Source of the DNA: Candidatus Bilophila faecipullorum
GTDB lineage: Bacteria; Desulfobacterota; Desulfovibrionia; Desulfovibrionales; Desulfovibrionaceae
Assembly: GCA_944326695.1 (NCBI GenBank)
Contig: CALVEZ010000035.1
Coordinates: 1-33,614 of the forward strand
DNA length: 33,614 bases
Direction of reading: 5' to 3'
Within the stretch, counting starts at the first letter, position 1. The number at the start of each line of letters is the position of its first letter. The position numbers and the translations under genes were made by a program. A model generated the notes under the pieces. The model searched no databases, was not told the origin of the DNA, and was given only the letters and a program-made list of their open reading frames with translations. Below are positions 1-9,224 of the stretch, one piece after another.

Positions 1-241
1 GGATCGGGGTCAGGCCCCGGGCCCGGATCGGGATCAGGGTTTGGACCGGGATCGGGGTCAGGCCCCGGGCCCGGATCAGGATCAGGGTTTGGACCGGGAT
101 CAGGGTCAGGTCCCGGGCCCGGATCGGGATCGGGGTTTGGACCGGGATCGGGGTCAGGCCCCGGACCCGGATCAGGATCGGGGTTTGGACCGGGATCAGG
201 GTCAGGCCCCGGACCCGGATCGGGATCGGGGTCAGGTCCCG
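1..241 (-). repeat. 48-bp tandem repeat encoding a Pro/Asp/Gly linker
   Basis: The block GGGTTTGGACC recurs at 37, 85, 133 and 181, an exact 48-bp step, and the flanks are further diverged copies. In the adhesin frame each copy encodes 16 residues of alternating Pro with Asp, Gly or Asn. Units differ mainly by single substitutions (cgg/agg, ccc/tcc). Such a linker commonly separates a passenger from its translocator or anchor. Copy number could vary without breaking the frame because 48 is divisible by three. Confidence 0.9.
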
Positions 242-3200
242 GCGTATACAGATCGCCCGTAAAGGTGATTTCCTTCTCCGCCGTCTGGCCCGGCTCCTCT
301 CCATAGGAAACGCCCAGCGCGGCGGCAGCGGAACCGGCATACTTAAGATTGTATTTGGCGTCGTTGAAAGCGATCAGGCCGGAGTCGAAATCCATGTGCG
401 CGTCCACGTCGGCCTTGACGCCGCCCACATCCTCGTTGTCGCCCTCGGCGTTCAGGGCCGTCTCGAAAATCTGCCCCGTAGCCGTCACCAGCGTGCCGCC
501 CGCGATGGTCAGCAGCCCTCCGGTCACATGGCCGTCCGCGTCGGGATCGGCAAAGGAAAAGGACGGCAATTCCAGCGTGCCGCCGCTGAGGGTTACGGCA
601 TTCTTGATGTTCCAGTCCGACGTGACTTTCGTCACGCCGTCCTCCTGCTCGAACGTCCCGAGGAAGCCGTCCATGGCCGCGTTGAAAAGCAGATCGCCCT
701 CGCCGCTTTTGTTCACCGTAGGGCTTGCGTCCGCGAAGGAGAGGGGATCATCGAACTTCACGGTGCCCGCTCCGGTCACGTCAAGATGCGAGCCCGCAGC
801 CATGTGTATGGCGTTCGCGCCCGTGGAGTCCGTGTTTCCCCGGAAAAGAATCTCCTGCCCCATGCCGGGATTCAGGGTCACATCGTACAGGTTGTACACG
901 GCCCCGCCGAGTCCATCGGCCTTGTTGCCGGTAAAGGAAGCGCCGCCGTTAAAGCGGATGTCTCCCTCACTGACAATCGTGCCCTGATTGGCGGCGGCAT
1001 CGTTGTAGATCGCGCCGCCGTCCCCCGTCGTGGCGTTGTCCTTGAAGACGGCTCCGTCCGCGAAGGTCAGGACATTGGTATTATAGATGGCCCCGCCGCC
1101 GGCCGTGTCCGCCGTATTCTCGGAAAAGTCCGTGGGGCCGGCGAAAGAGACGTTCCCCTCGTTCAGGATCGCGCCCCCGGCGACGGCGCTGTTGTTGGAA
1201 AACGTCGCATCGGCCTCAAACGAGGTGGTGCCGCTGTTATAGATGGCGCCAGCCGCGCCGCTGGCCGTATTCCCCGAAAAATCGGCCCACGCCGAGAAGG
1301 ACGCCTCGCCTTCGTTGAGGATCGCGCCTCCGTTGGCGGCGGTGTTTTCGGAAAACACCGCATGATCGGCAAACGTCGCCGTACCGCTGTTATAGAGGCC
1401 GCCCCCGCCGCTTGCGGCGCTGTTGCTCTCAAAGGATGCCATACCCTTCAGCGACAGGCTGCCCTCGTTGATGATGGCACCGCCATAAGTGGCCTGGTTC
1501 TTGATGAAAGAGACCTGTCCCAACTCCACCTTGCCGGGCAGTTGCGGGCTCCAGTTGCATATGGAGATGGCCCCGCCGGTATTATTGGACGTGTTGCCGG
1601 TAAAAACAGCCCCATCGTCGATGGACAGCTCACCGGACTGCACCTCGATAGCACCGCCGTTGCCCCCAAAATCAAAGATGGCCTTGTTGTCCTTGAACAC
1701 GGCGTCTTTGCCGATGTGGACGTATTTCACCTTGCGCGTGCCGTTGAGGTAATCCGGATCGCCGGCGTAGCCCTCATAGTCGTCGATGACGTCAAGCGCA
1801 CCGCCGCGCCGGGCCTGATTGCCTTCAAAAACGACGCGATCCCCGATGGTGGTAAAGGATTCCGAATACAGCCCCCCGCCCGCGCCGCTCGTGTTGTTCT
1901 GGAAGGTCACGTCGTCGCCTATGGCGACGATCCCCTGTGCCGTGCGGACAGCACCGCCCGCGGAATCGGGTACGGACTCGTTGTTTTTGAAGGTCACGCC
2001 GTCCCCGATGCGCAGTACGGCTTCGCTTTTCCAGTCCCCCATGTTGAAATAGACGGCAGGCGCGAAGGGAACGGGCTGATCATACTTGTCGTTCTTATCG
2101 GATTTGAGGCCGTCGAAGGTGATGTTGACGATGGAAATGGTCCCTGTGGACATATCCGCGAACCAGAAGGCCGGGTGCGCGCCGCTGAGCGTATGGCCGC
2201 GGCCGTCGATGCTCAGTTCGCGTTCTATGGGTGTGGAGCCTTGCAGCCGCGATTCCAGAACGATGTCGTCCCCAAAGATGATTTCGTTGAGCCCATCCTC
2301 CCGCACGGCCTTCTGAAGCATGGCGAAATTCATGACGGGATTGAGGGGCGGCGTGTACAGTTCGCCGGTGAAGGTGATTTCCTTCTCCGCCGTCTGGCCC
2401 GGCTCCTGACCGGGGGAAACGCCCAGCGCGGCGGCAGCGGAACCGGCATACTCAAGGTTGTATTTGGCGTCGTTGAACGCAATCAGGCCGGAGTCGAAAT
2501 TCATGTGCGCGTCCACGTCGGCCTTGACGCCGCCCACATCCTCGTTACTGCCTTCGGCGTTCAGGGCCGTCTCGAAAATCTGCCCCGTAGCCGTCATCAG
2601 CGTGCCGCCGGAGATGGTCAGCTTGCCATCATCCCCAGAAAAGGAAAACGAGGGCAAATCCAGCGTGCCGCCCGTCACGGAAACGGCGTTTTTGATCTCC
2701 CAGTGGCGGCCGACGCTCATGGTCCCCGCCTCCACGCCGACCGTCCCCAGAAGCTCGTCCATCACGGAGTTGATCCTGAGTTCCCCCGCGCCCGTTTTCT
2801 TCATGGAGCCCGACGACATAATCCCCAAGGAATCCATATGCGCGTCATTGCCCGCATAGAGGGCATCGCCTATCTGCAATTGCGCGCCTTCGGCAACGTC
2901 GAAGGTGGCGTCGGATCGCGACAGATACAAAAAGCCGCCGGCCGCCCCTGCGGTGTTGCCGGATATGAGCGGCGTGGCCGAGGTTTTCGTCACCCGGAAA
3001 AGAAGGCTGCCGTCCTGCACGAAGAGCGCACCGCCTCCCTGCACAGCCGTATTATTGATGAACGTGGCATCGGTGATGGTCAGGTTGCTCTTGAGCGTGG
3101 AGAGAGCGCCTCCCAAATTTCCCTGATTGCCCTCCAGCCGGCTTTCTTCCAGCGTCACGTCAGCCTGTGACGCATGGATTGCGCCGCCCGAGGTGGACGC

Positions 3201-4544
3201 CGTATTCTCCTTGAACAACGCCCCGGAAACGATGGCCGAGGTGGTCCCATCGCCGTATACGTAGAGGCCACCGCCCTTGTCGGCCTGATTGCCTTCCAGC
3301 CGCGTGCCGTCTCCGATGGTCACGGGGCCACTCGTATAGATCGCCCCGCCTCCCGCGGACGCCGTGTTGTCCTGAAAGAGGGTGCCCGGCCCGTTTTCCC
3401 CGCCAGCCTGCTGCACGGTCAGAGTGCCGGTCAAAACGCACAGGGCCCCGCCGTTGGCGGCCTTGTTCGCGAGGAAGGACGTATCATTCACGTCCACGCC
3501 GGACTTGTTGGCGAGGACGGCCCCGCCCAGAGAAGCCTCGTTGCCTTCCATGAGGCTGCCGTCCGCAAGGTGCAGGGTGCCGCCCCCCTGAAGATAGACG
3601 GCCCCGCCGTTGCCCCCCACGGCGGTGTTGTTTGTGAAGGTGGTACCTGTGACGTTCCCCGTGCCTTCGAGGAACACGGCCCCGCCGTAGGTCTTTGACC
3701 CGTCGGCCTTGTTGCCTTCCACAAGGGAACCCGGATTGAGGGTCAGCGTCCCTGTGACGCGCAGCGCACCGCCCTGCGAGGGCGCGCGGTTGTTGCGGAT
3801 GATCGCGCCTTCTCCAAAGCTCACCGAGCCGAGCGAGTAGATCGCCCCGCCGTAATTGGCCTCGTTTCTCTCAAGAAGGGCGTTCTTGCCGAAAACGAGC
3901 TGGGCGTCCGGGGTGGCGTTCAGAAAAATGGCCCCACCGCCGTTATACGGGCCGCTTATGGGCTTTGCGGTCATGTTGTGGATCAGGCTGGCGTTGTCGC
4001 CGAAGGTGATGCCCCTGTCGGAATAGATCGCGCCGCCGCCCCCGGTGCTTGCGCCGGAGGAATAGTTGTCGCGGACGGTCACGTCGTCGCCGAAGGTGAT
4101 GGAGCCGTTCCGGGCCGTGATCACGCCCTGATTGGGGGGCATTCCTTGGCCCCACTTCTGGATGGTGATCGGCCCGTCCGAGACGATGCGGATGTCCCCG
4201 TTCGCGCCGATGACCCATGCGGCGGCGGACGTCTTGCTCCCGTCGTAGGTTCCGGGCAGGAAGCGGTACTCGGTCGGCGTCCCCTCGGTTTTGCCGATCA
4301 CCCCGCTTGCGGTCCCCCCGGAGGCGTCTTCCCAGTTCGCGGCGTCGCTTGCGGCCTCCGTAGCGGTCACTCCCGCGTAGTAATAGACATCCTCGGCCAC
4401 GGCACTGCCGGCGCTGCCCGCGCTTCCCGCGACAAGCAGACCGGCCACGGCCAATGACCCGAATACGTTCATCATGCGACACTTCTTCAGGACGGCACGG
4501 TACCTGTTGATCAGGTTCCCGATTGCGCCTTTCGATAAGGTCAT
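1..4544 (-). CDS. Large autotransporter-like adhesin, 5' part (continues beyond the left edge)
   Basis: The minus-strand frame starting at ATG 4544 was checked at several points and read through to base 1; it continues outside the window, leaving about 1,514 codons visible. The start follows a strong GAGGAGG ribosome site. The N-terminus (MTLSKGAIGNLINRYRAVLK, then a hydrophobic AGLLVAGSAGSAG stretch ending near AVA-ED) looks like the extended signal peptide of type V secreted proteins. The body is a long series of short repeats of the kind GGAIYN-(x)n-F-(x)n-N/D-NxA, as in Pmp/AIDA-type beta-helix passengers. A module of about 92 residues is duplicated. The last visible part is a Pro-Asp-Gly linker. 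A C-terminal beta-barrel is expected but not visible. Likely a surface-exposed adhesin; the ligand is unknown. Two microsatellite and attenuator-like features lie in its leader. Confidence 0.85.
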   Translation of the reverse strand, partial: MTLSKGAIGNLINRYRAVLKKCRMMNVFGSLAVAGLLVAGSAGSAGSAVAEDVYYYAGVTATEAASDAANWEDASGGTASGVIGKTEGTPTEYRFLPGTYDGSKTSAAAWVIGANGDIRIVSDGPITIQKWGQGMPPNQGVITARNGSITFGDDVTVRDNYSSGASTGGGGAIYSDRGITFGDNASLIHNMTAKPISGPYNGGGAIFLNATPDAQLVFGKNALLERNEANYGGAIYSLGSVSFGEGAIIRNNRAPSQGGALRVTGTLTLNPGSLVEGNKADGSKTYGGAVFLEGTGNVTGTTFTNNTAVGGNGGAVYLQGGGTLHLADGSLMEGNEASLGGAVLANKSGVDVNDTSFLANKAANGGALCVLTGTLTVQQAGGENGPGTLFQDNTASAGGGAIYTSGPVTIGDGTRLEGNQADKGGGLYVYGDGTTSAIVSGALFKENTASTSGGAIHASQADVTLEESRLEGNQGNLGGALSTLKSNLTITDATFINNTAVQGGGALFVQDGSLLFRVTKTSATPLISGNTAGAAGGFLYLSRSDATFDVAEGAQLQIGDALYAGNDAHMDSLGIMSSGSMKKTGAGELRINSVMDELLGTVGVEAGTMSVGRHWEIKNAVSVTGGTLDLPSFSFSGDDGKLTISGGTLMTATGQIFETALNAEGSNEDVGGVKADVDAHMNFDSGLIAFNDAKYNLEYAGSAAAALGVSPGQEPGQTAEKEITFTGELYTPPLNPVMNFAMLQKAVREDGLNEIIFGDDIVLESRLQGSTPIERELSIDGRGHTLSGAHPAFWFADMSTGTISIVNITFDGLKSDKNDKYDQPVPFAPAVYFNMGDWKSEAVLRIGDGVTFKNNESVPDSAGGAVRTAQGIVAIGDDVTFQNNTSGAGGGLYSESFTTIGDRVVFEGNQARRGGALDVIDDYEGYAGDPDYLNGTRKVKYVHIGKDAVFKDNKAIFDFGGNGGAIEVQSGELSIDDGAVFTGNTSNNTGGAISICNWSPQLPGKVELGQVSFIKNQATYGGAIINEGSLSLKGMASFESNSAASGGGGLYNSGTATFADHAVFSENTAANGGAILNEGEASFSAWADFSGNTASGAAGAIYNSGTTSFEADATFSNNSAVAGGAILNEGNVSFAGPTDFSENTADTAGGGAIYNTNVLTFADGAVFKDNATTGDGGAIYNDAAANQGTIVSEGDIRFNGGASFTGNKADGLGGAVYNLYDVTLNPGMGQEILFRGNTDSTGANAIHMAAGSHLDVTGAGTVKFDDPLSFADASPTVNKSGEGDLLFNAAMDGFLGTFEQEDGVTKVTSDWNIKNAVTLSGGTLELPSFSFADPDADGHVTGGLLTIAGGTLVTATGQIFETALNAEGDNEDVGGVKADVDAHMDFDSGLIAFNDAKYNLKYAGSAAAALGVSYGEEPGQTAEKEITFTGDLYTPGPDPDPDPGPGPDPDPGPNPDPDPGPGPDPDPGPNPDPDPGPGPDPDPGPNPDPDPGPGPDPDPGPNPDPDPGPGPDPD
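244..520 (-). repeat. Duplicated adhesin module, distal copy
   Basis: Bases 244-520 match 2353-2629 at a constant offset of 2,109 bp with only scattered substitutions. The encoded segment runs from roughly TGQIFETALNAEGDNEDVGG to KEITFTGDLYTP. The constant offset and lack of indels indicate a fairly recent duplication or continuing homogenisation. Recombination between the copies would delete or duplicate 2,109 bp, exactly 703 codons, in frame. Confidence 0.85.
2353..2629 (-). repeat. Duplicated adhesin module, proximal copy
   Basis: This is the partner of the copy at 244-520, in the same orientation, offset 2,109 bp. It marks the boundary between two passenger halves; each half is a GGAIYN-type repeat region followed by this less repetitive module. 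Confidence 0.85.
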
Positions 4545-4602
4545 GATTACATCCTCCTCACAAGGAATTTCCAATGACGTTGAGATGGCAGGTTGAACAC
4601 AC

Positions 4603-4624
4603 AAAAAAAGCCCACGCCGAGGGC
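4603..4624 (-). terminator. Terminator-like hairpin in the adhesin leader
   Basis: On the minus strand, GCCC-TCGGCGT-GGGC is followed at once by seven T residues (4609 to 4603). It lies about 60 bases upstream of the adhesin ATG and points the same way as the gene. A second perfect stem, CGGTTT-GA-AAACCG, lies just upstream near 4645. I see no convincing promoter between the T-run and the start codon, so the hairpin may act as a leader attenuator. It could instead end an unrelated short transcript. Confidence 0.5.
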
Positions 4625-4667
4625 GCAGACCTGAACTCGGTTTTCAAACCGGAATAAAAAGGAAAAC

Positions 4668-5227
<560 letters not shown>

Positions 5228-5281
5228 GAAGAAGAAGAAGAAGAAGAAGAAGAAGAAGAAGAAGATGATGATGATGATGAT
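5228..5281. repeat. (GAA)12(GAT)6 trinucleotide microsatellite
   Basis: Twelve GAA units (5228-5263) run directly into six GAT units (5264-5281). The tract is in a gene-free stretch about 450 bp upstream of fdhA and about 150 bp upstream of a 31-codon ORF. A smaller, similar purine tract occurs at 25451-25490. The junction of two motif types suggests repeated slippage from a mixed seed. Confidence 0.95.
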
Positions 5282-5406
5282 GAAGGCGCTTCCGTCGCGG
5301 CCCCTTCTGCACGAGGCTGCTCCATTGCGGAAACGCGCCCGTACCGTGTGCCACGGGCCTTTCCGCACAGCCGGGGCATCCGCCCTCTTCCGCACGGCGG
5401 CTCTTA

Positions 5407-5422
5407 TCCTTATATATAAGGA
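5407..5422 (+). promoter_or_regulatory. 16-bp palindrome overlapping a strong Shine-Dalgarno
   Basis: TCCTTATATATAAGGA is perfectly self-complementary. Its right half supplies the AAGGA of the AAGGAGG ribosome site of the ORF at 5434. In RNA it can pair UCCUU with AAGGA around an AUAUAU loop and hide the ribosome site. It could equally be a protein operator. Confidence 0.5.
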
Positions 5423-5433
5423 GGGCCTCGCGT

Positions 5434-5529
5434 ATGAAGGGACACCTTTCCGACGCGGACAGCCCGGAGGCCGCCCGCCCCGCTTATTCCTCTCAATATA
5501 GTGGCCTTATTCGCTTTTTCTTTCTTTAG
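5434..5529 (+). CDS. Possible 31-aa peptide
   Basis: ATG at 5434 follows AAGGAGG with good spacing, and the frame closes with TAG at 5527. The product starts MKGHLSDADSPEAARPAYSS and ends in an aromatic tail, LIRFFFL. A GC hairpin with six T residues follows at 5565. The ribosome site, short frame and terminator form a compact unit, which is why I list it. The sequence resembles no family I know and the tail is not a convincing membrane segment. It may be a decayed gene start or a leader peptide. Confidence 0.35.
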   Translation: MKGHLSDADSPEAARPAYSSQYSGLIRFFFL

Positions 5530-5564
5530 CGCCAAGGGGTACGGGTGGTGAGCAAGGGATTTAT

Positions 5565-5582
5565 GGCGCAAGCGCCTTTTTT
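5565..5582 (+). terminator. Short intrinsic terminator upstream of fdhA
   Basis: GGCGC-AA-GCGCC is followed by TTTTTT. The stem is short, effectively four pairs with a CAAG loop. It separates the possible small ORF from the fdhA promoter region. Confidence 0.5.
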
Positions 5583-5594
5583 GCCGGAACGGGA

Positions 5595-5623
5595 TTGACA
5601 CAAGGCGCGCGGTGGACTAGCAC
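5595..5623 (+). promoter_or_regulatory. Candidate fdhA promoter
   Basis: TTGACA (5595-5600) is followed after 17 bp by TAGCAC (5618-5623). The -35 is perfect and the -10 is weak, a pattern often seen at activator-dependent promoters. It would give a leader of about 105 nt containing the two palindromes at 5641-5688. Confidence 0.4.
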
Positions 5624-5640
5624 TAAAACGACCATCATCA

Positions 5641-5688
5641 AAATCATGCAATGATTTAAACGATATATGCTCCTATAAGCATATATCG
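5641..5688 (+). promoter_or_regulatory. Two palindromes in the fdhA leader
   Basis: AAATCAT-gca-ATGATTT (5641-5657) and CGATATATGC-N8-GCATATATCG (5661-5688) are both perfect inverted repeats, in an A/T-rich patch just before the fdhA ribosome site (GGGAGGAAA). They fit binding sites of dimeric regulators acting on a molybdenum/tungsten enzyme. Which regulator is not decided by the sequence; a ModE- or tungstate-responsive type is one guess. The second could also form an RNA hairpin. Confidence 0.5.
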
Positions 5689-5735
5689 GAAAGTTCCTGC
5701 GGCGGGGGCGTCCCGCTCAACAGGGAGGAAAACGT

Positions 5736-8700
5736 ATGAGCGTATCACGTCGAGGTTTTTTGAAATTCGGGCTGGGGGCCGCTCTTGCCGGGGCCGTGAC
5801 CGGTCTCGGCTTCAATCTGCGGCCCGCCTTCGCCAAGGCCGAGGCCTTCAAGCTGAAGTGGACCAAACAGACCACCTCGATCTGTTGTTACTGTGCGGTA
5901 GGGTGCGGGCTCATCGTCAGCACCAGCACCTCGGACAACCCTCTCGGCAAGGGCCGCGCCGTCAACGTTGAAGGCGATCCCGATCATCCGATCAACGAGG
6001 GCTCGCTCTGTCCCAAGGGCGCGTCCACGTGGCAGCTTACGGTCAACGACCAGCGGCCCAAAAAACCGCTCTACCGCGCCCCCCACGCCACGGAATGGAA
6101 AGAAGTTGAATGGGACTGGGCCCTCGCGCAGATCGCCCGCCGCGTCAAGGACAGCCGCGACAAGTCCTTTGCCGCCACCAACGCCAAGGGCGAAACCGTG
6201 AACCGCACCGAGGCCATGGCCTCCTTCGGTTCCGCCGCCATGGACAACGAGGAGTGCTGGGCCTATCAGGCCATCCTCCGCAGCCTCGGCCTGGTGTATA
6301 TCGAACACCAGGCGCGTCTCTGACACAGCGCCACTGTTGCGGCTCTGGCAGAGTCGTTCGGACGCGGTGCGATGACCAATCACTGGAACGATTTGGCGAA
6401 CAGTGACTGTATCCTTATCATGGGCAGCAACCCTGCCGAAAACCATCCCATCTCCTTCAAGTGGGTACTTCGCGCACAGGACAAGGGCGCGAAGGTGATC
6501 AGCGTCGACCCGCGCTATACCCACTCTTCGAGCAAGGCCGATCTCTACGCTCCCCTGCGCAGCGGTACGGACATCGCCTTCCTCGGCGGGATGATTAACT
6601 ATATCATCAATAATAACAAATACTTCAAGCAATACGTCGTCGACAGCACCAACGGCCCCACCGTGGTGAGCGAATCCTTCGGCTTCGAGGACGGCCTCTT
6701 CTCCGGCTTCAACGCCGACAAGAAGAGCTATGACAAAAAGGCGTGGGCCTTCGAGATGGACGCGAACGGCATACCCGTGCGCGACGAAACGCTCGAACAT
6801 CCCCGCTGCGTCTTCCAGCTTTTGAAGAAGCACTACGCGCGCTACACGCCGGACAAGGTGTGCGAAGTCACCGGAACGCCCAAGGCCGACCTCCTCAAGG
6901 TCTACGAGACCTACGCGGCCACCGGAACGCCCGACAAGGCCGGGACCATCATGTACGCCATGGGCTGGACCCAGAAGAGCGTGGGCGTGCAGAACATCCG
7001 CGCCATGTCCATCGTCCAGTTGCTGCTCGGCAACATCGGCGTGGCGGGCGGCGGCGTCAACGCGCTGCGCGGCGAATCCAACGTGCAGGGCTCCACGGAC
7101 CAGGCGCTTCTGGCGGACAGTCTGCCCGGCTACCTGCCCGTGCCCACCTCCAACCTGAAGACCCTCGCGGACTACAACGCCACCACGCCCAGGACGAGCG
7201 ACCCCAAAAGCGTCAACTGGTGGGGCAACCGTCCCAAGTACATGGCCAGCCTGCTCATGTCCCATTATCCGACGGTGACGCCCGAGACGGCCTACTCCTA
7301 TCTGCCGCGCCTCGACGCGGGCAAGAAGAAGACCGACTACATGTGGATGTCCATCTTCGACCGCATGGTCGAGGGCAAGCTCGACGGCCTCTTCGCGTGG
7401 GGCATGAACCCCACCTGCTCCGGGCCCAACGCCAACAAGAGCCGCGGCGCGCTGGAAAAGCTGAAGTGGCTGGTCAACGTCAACCTTTTCGACAACGAAA
7501 CCGGTTCCTTCTGGCGCGGCCCGGGCAAGGACCCCAAAAAGATCGCTACCGAGGTCTTTTTCCTGCCCTGCTGCACCTCCATTGAGAAGGAAGGCTCCAT
7601 CGCCAACTCCGGCCGCTGGATGCAGTGGCGCTACGCCGGGCCGGATCGCTACGGCGAGACCAAGCCCGACGGCGACATCATGCTTGAGATGATGCTCGAA
7701 ATCCAGAAGCTCTACCGCGAGGAAGGCGGGGCCTTCCCCGAGGCCGTGCTCGACCTCGGCGTGGACAAGTGGATGGAAGGACACGAGTTCTCGCCCTCCA
7801 GGACGGCCAAGGTCATGAACGGCTACTTCCTGCGCGACGTGACCATCGGCGGCAAGGAGTACAAGGCCGGGCAGCAGGTGCCCGCCTTCGCCATGCTCCA
7901 GGCGGACGGCTCCACGGCCAGCGGCAACTGGCTCCATGCCGGGTCCTGGACCGACGCGGGCAACATGATGGCTCGCCGCGACAAGACGCAGACCCCGGAA
8001 CAGGAAAAGATCGGCCTCTTCCCCAACTGGTCCTACGCCTGGCCCATGAACCGGCGCATCATCTACAACCGCGCCTCCGTGGACAAGCAGGGCCGCCCGT
8101 GGAACCCGGACAAGCCCGTCATCCAGTGGCGTGACGGCAAGTGGGTGGGCGACGTGGTCGACGGCGGCGGCGATCCCGGCACCAAGTATCCCTTCATCAT
8201 GCAGAAGGACGGGCAGGGCGCGCTCTACGGCCCGGGCCGCGAGGACGGCCCCTTCCCCGAATACTACGAGCCGCTCGAATCGCCCTTCGCCAAGCACGAC
8301 TTCTCGACGCAGCGCGCCAACCCCGTGGCCTTCAAGGCCAACGGCGAAAAGCTGGCCGTGGCCGACGACAGGTTCCCCTTCGTCGGCACGACCTACCGCG
8401 TCACCGAGCACTGGCAGACGGGCCTTATGACCCGCCGCTGCGCGTGGCTGGTGGAAGCCGAGCCGCAGGTCTTCGCGGAAATCGATCCCGAACTGGCGAA
8501 GCTGCGCGGCATTGAAAACGGCGACGTGGTGCGCGTGAGCAGCGCGCGCGGCGAGCTGAAGGCCAAGGCCATCGTGACCAACCGCGTTCAGCCCATCGTC
8601 GCCAACGGCAAGACCGTGCACATGGTCGGGCTGCCGTGGCACTTCGGCTGGCTCGTGCCCAAGCGCGGCGGCGACAGCGCCAACCTCCTCACCGCCGCCG

Positions 8701-8786
8701 TGGGCGATCCCAACACCGGCATACCGGAATCCAAGGCCTTCATGGTCAACATCGAAAAGACCGACGACAAGGACTTGCCCGAGTAG
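5736..8786 (+). CDS. fdhA: Formate dehydrogenase alpha subunit, selenocysteine-containing, periplasmic
   Basis: The catalytic subunit oxidises formate to CO2, or reduces CO2, at a bis-MGD molybdenum or tungsten centre. The N-terminus carries a twin-arginine signal (SRRGFLK, cleavage near AFA-KA), so the folded enzyme goes to the periplasm. C50-x2-C53-x3-C57 and C92 bind one [4Fe-4S] cluster. The frame contains TGA at 6321-6323 and continues without shift as HSATVAALAESFGRGAMTNH; EHQARL-U-HS is the Sec active-site context of this family, so I read TGA as Sec196 and the full product as 1,016 aa, normal for Desulfovibrio FdhA. The start follows GGGAGGAAA. A conventional gene caller will split it into 5736-6323 and 6372-8786. 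fdhB follows after an unusually long 483-bp gap. Confidence 0.95.
6321..6358 (+). promoter_or_regulatory. SECIS element directing selenocysteine at the fdhA UGA
   Basis: Bacterial SECIS hairpins lie directly 3' of the UGA. Here CUG-UU-GC-GGCUCU-GG-CAG, about 15 nt after the UGA, can form a short stem with bulged U residues and a GGCUCU loop, resembling the E. coli fdhF stem with its GGUCU loop. The fold was drawn by hand. The in-frame continuation and family context are stronger evidence than the fold. Confidence 0.7.
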
Positions 8787-8791
8787 GCATA

Positions 8792-8849
8792 CCGGGGGAG
8801 GAGGCTTTTTGAAAAAAGCCCCCTCCCCCGGACCCCCACCCGCAAAAAC
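8792..8849 (+). repeat. REP-like long hairpin after fdhA
   Basis: Six bases after the fdhA stop, bases 8792-8831 fold into a 19-bp stem with one mismatch and a GA tip (left arm CCGGGGGAGGAGGCTTTTT). It is followed by GACCCCCACCCGCAAAAAC. No T-run follows, so it is not a classical terminator. The core CCTCCCCCGGACCCCC recurs inverted at 9164-9179. Confidence 0.8.
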
Positions 8850-9140
8850 TTTGACTGGTGGGGAGGCGGCGCGGCGGGAGTCGCGTTGTATGGAAAAGGG
8901 AACAGCCGGAAGCCGGGGCTGGGAGACCTTGAAGACGGCGGACAAACACCCCGTCTGATCCCGTTGTGGTCCGGGAAGACCGACTGAACGGACGCGGCGG
9001 GGGACGCAACGGGGGCGCAAACGCCGCCGTGACCGGCCCCGCGAAAGGCCCCCGCGCCTCGCCCCGAAAAGAAGCCGCCGGGAAACGTCCGCCCGGAGTC
9101 AACCTCCCGCGTTTCCCCGGACGCCGCCCGCCCCGTTTAT
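8850..9140. other. fdhA-fdhB spacer without a recognised gene
   Basis: GC-rich sequence between two inverted palindromic repeats. No frame has a ribosome site and a credible product. The 483-bp gap between two subunit genes of one enzyme is long, and it appears to result from insertion of the palindromic repeats and this spacer. Confidence 0.6.
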
Positions 9141-9224
9141 GAAAAATTTAGGGGGATGAGGGGAGGGGGTCCGGGGGAGGGGAGAAGGCGACCCTTTTTA
9201 AAGGGTCCCTTCTCCTCTCCCCCG
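9141..9224 (+). repeat. REP-like long hairpin before fdhB, inverted copy
   Basis: Bases 9172-9224 form a second very long stem (arms starting CGGGGGAGGGGAGAAGG and ending CCTTCTCCTCTCCCCCG) with an inner CCCTTT/AAAGGG stem. It ends 45 bases before the fdhB ATG. Its left flank is the reverse complement of the flank of the hairpin at 8792, so the two are inverted members of one repeat family. Confidence 0.8.

Noticed and set aside
396..3170. 924-codon plus-strand open frame
   Set aside because: It is antisense to the adhesin, whose frame continues to the window edge with a signal peptide and recognisable repeats. GC-rich third positions open antisense frames.
5736..6323. Reading the 195-codon fdhA fragment as a truncated gene
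   Set aside because: The downstream frame is identical and continues the conserved sequence directly after the UGA, so selenocysteine insertion explains it better.
5745..9020. 1,091-codon minus-strand open frame
   Set aside because: Exact antisense shadow of fdhA; Val/Gly/Ala/His-rich, with no family features.
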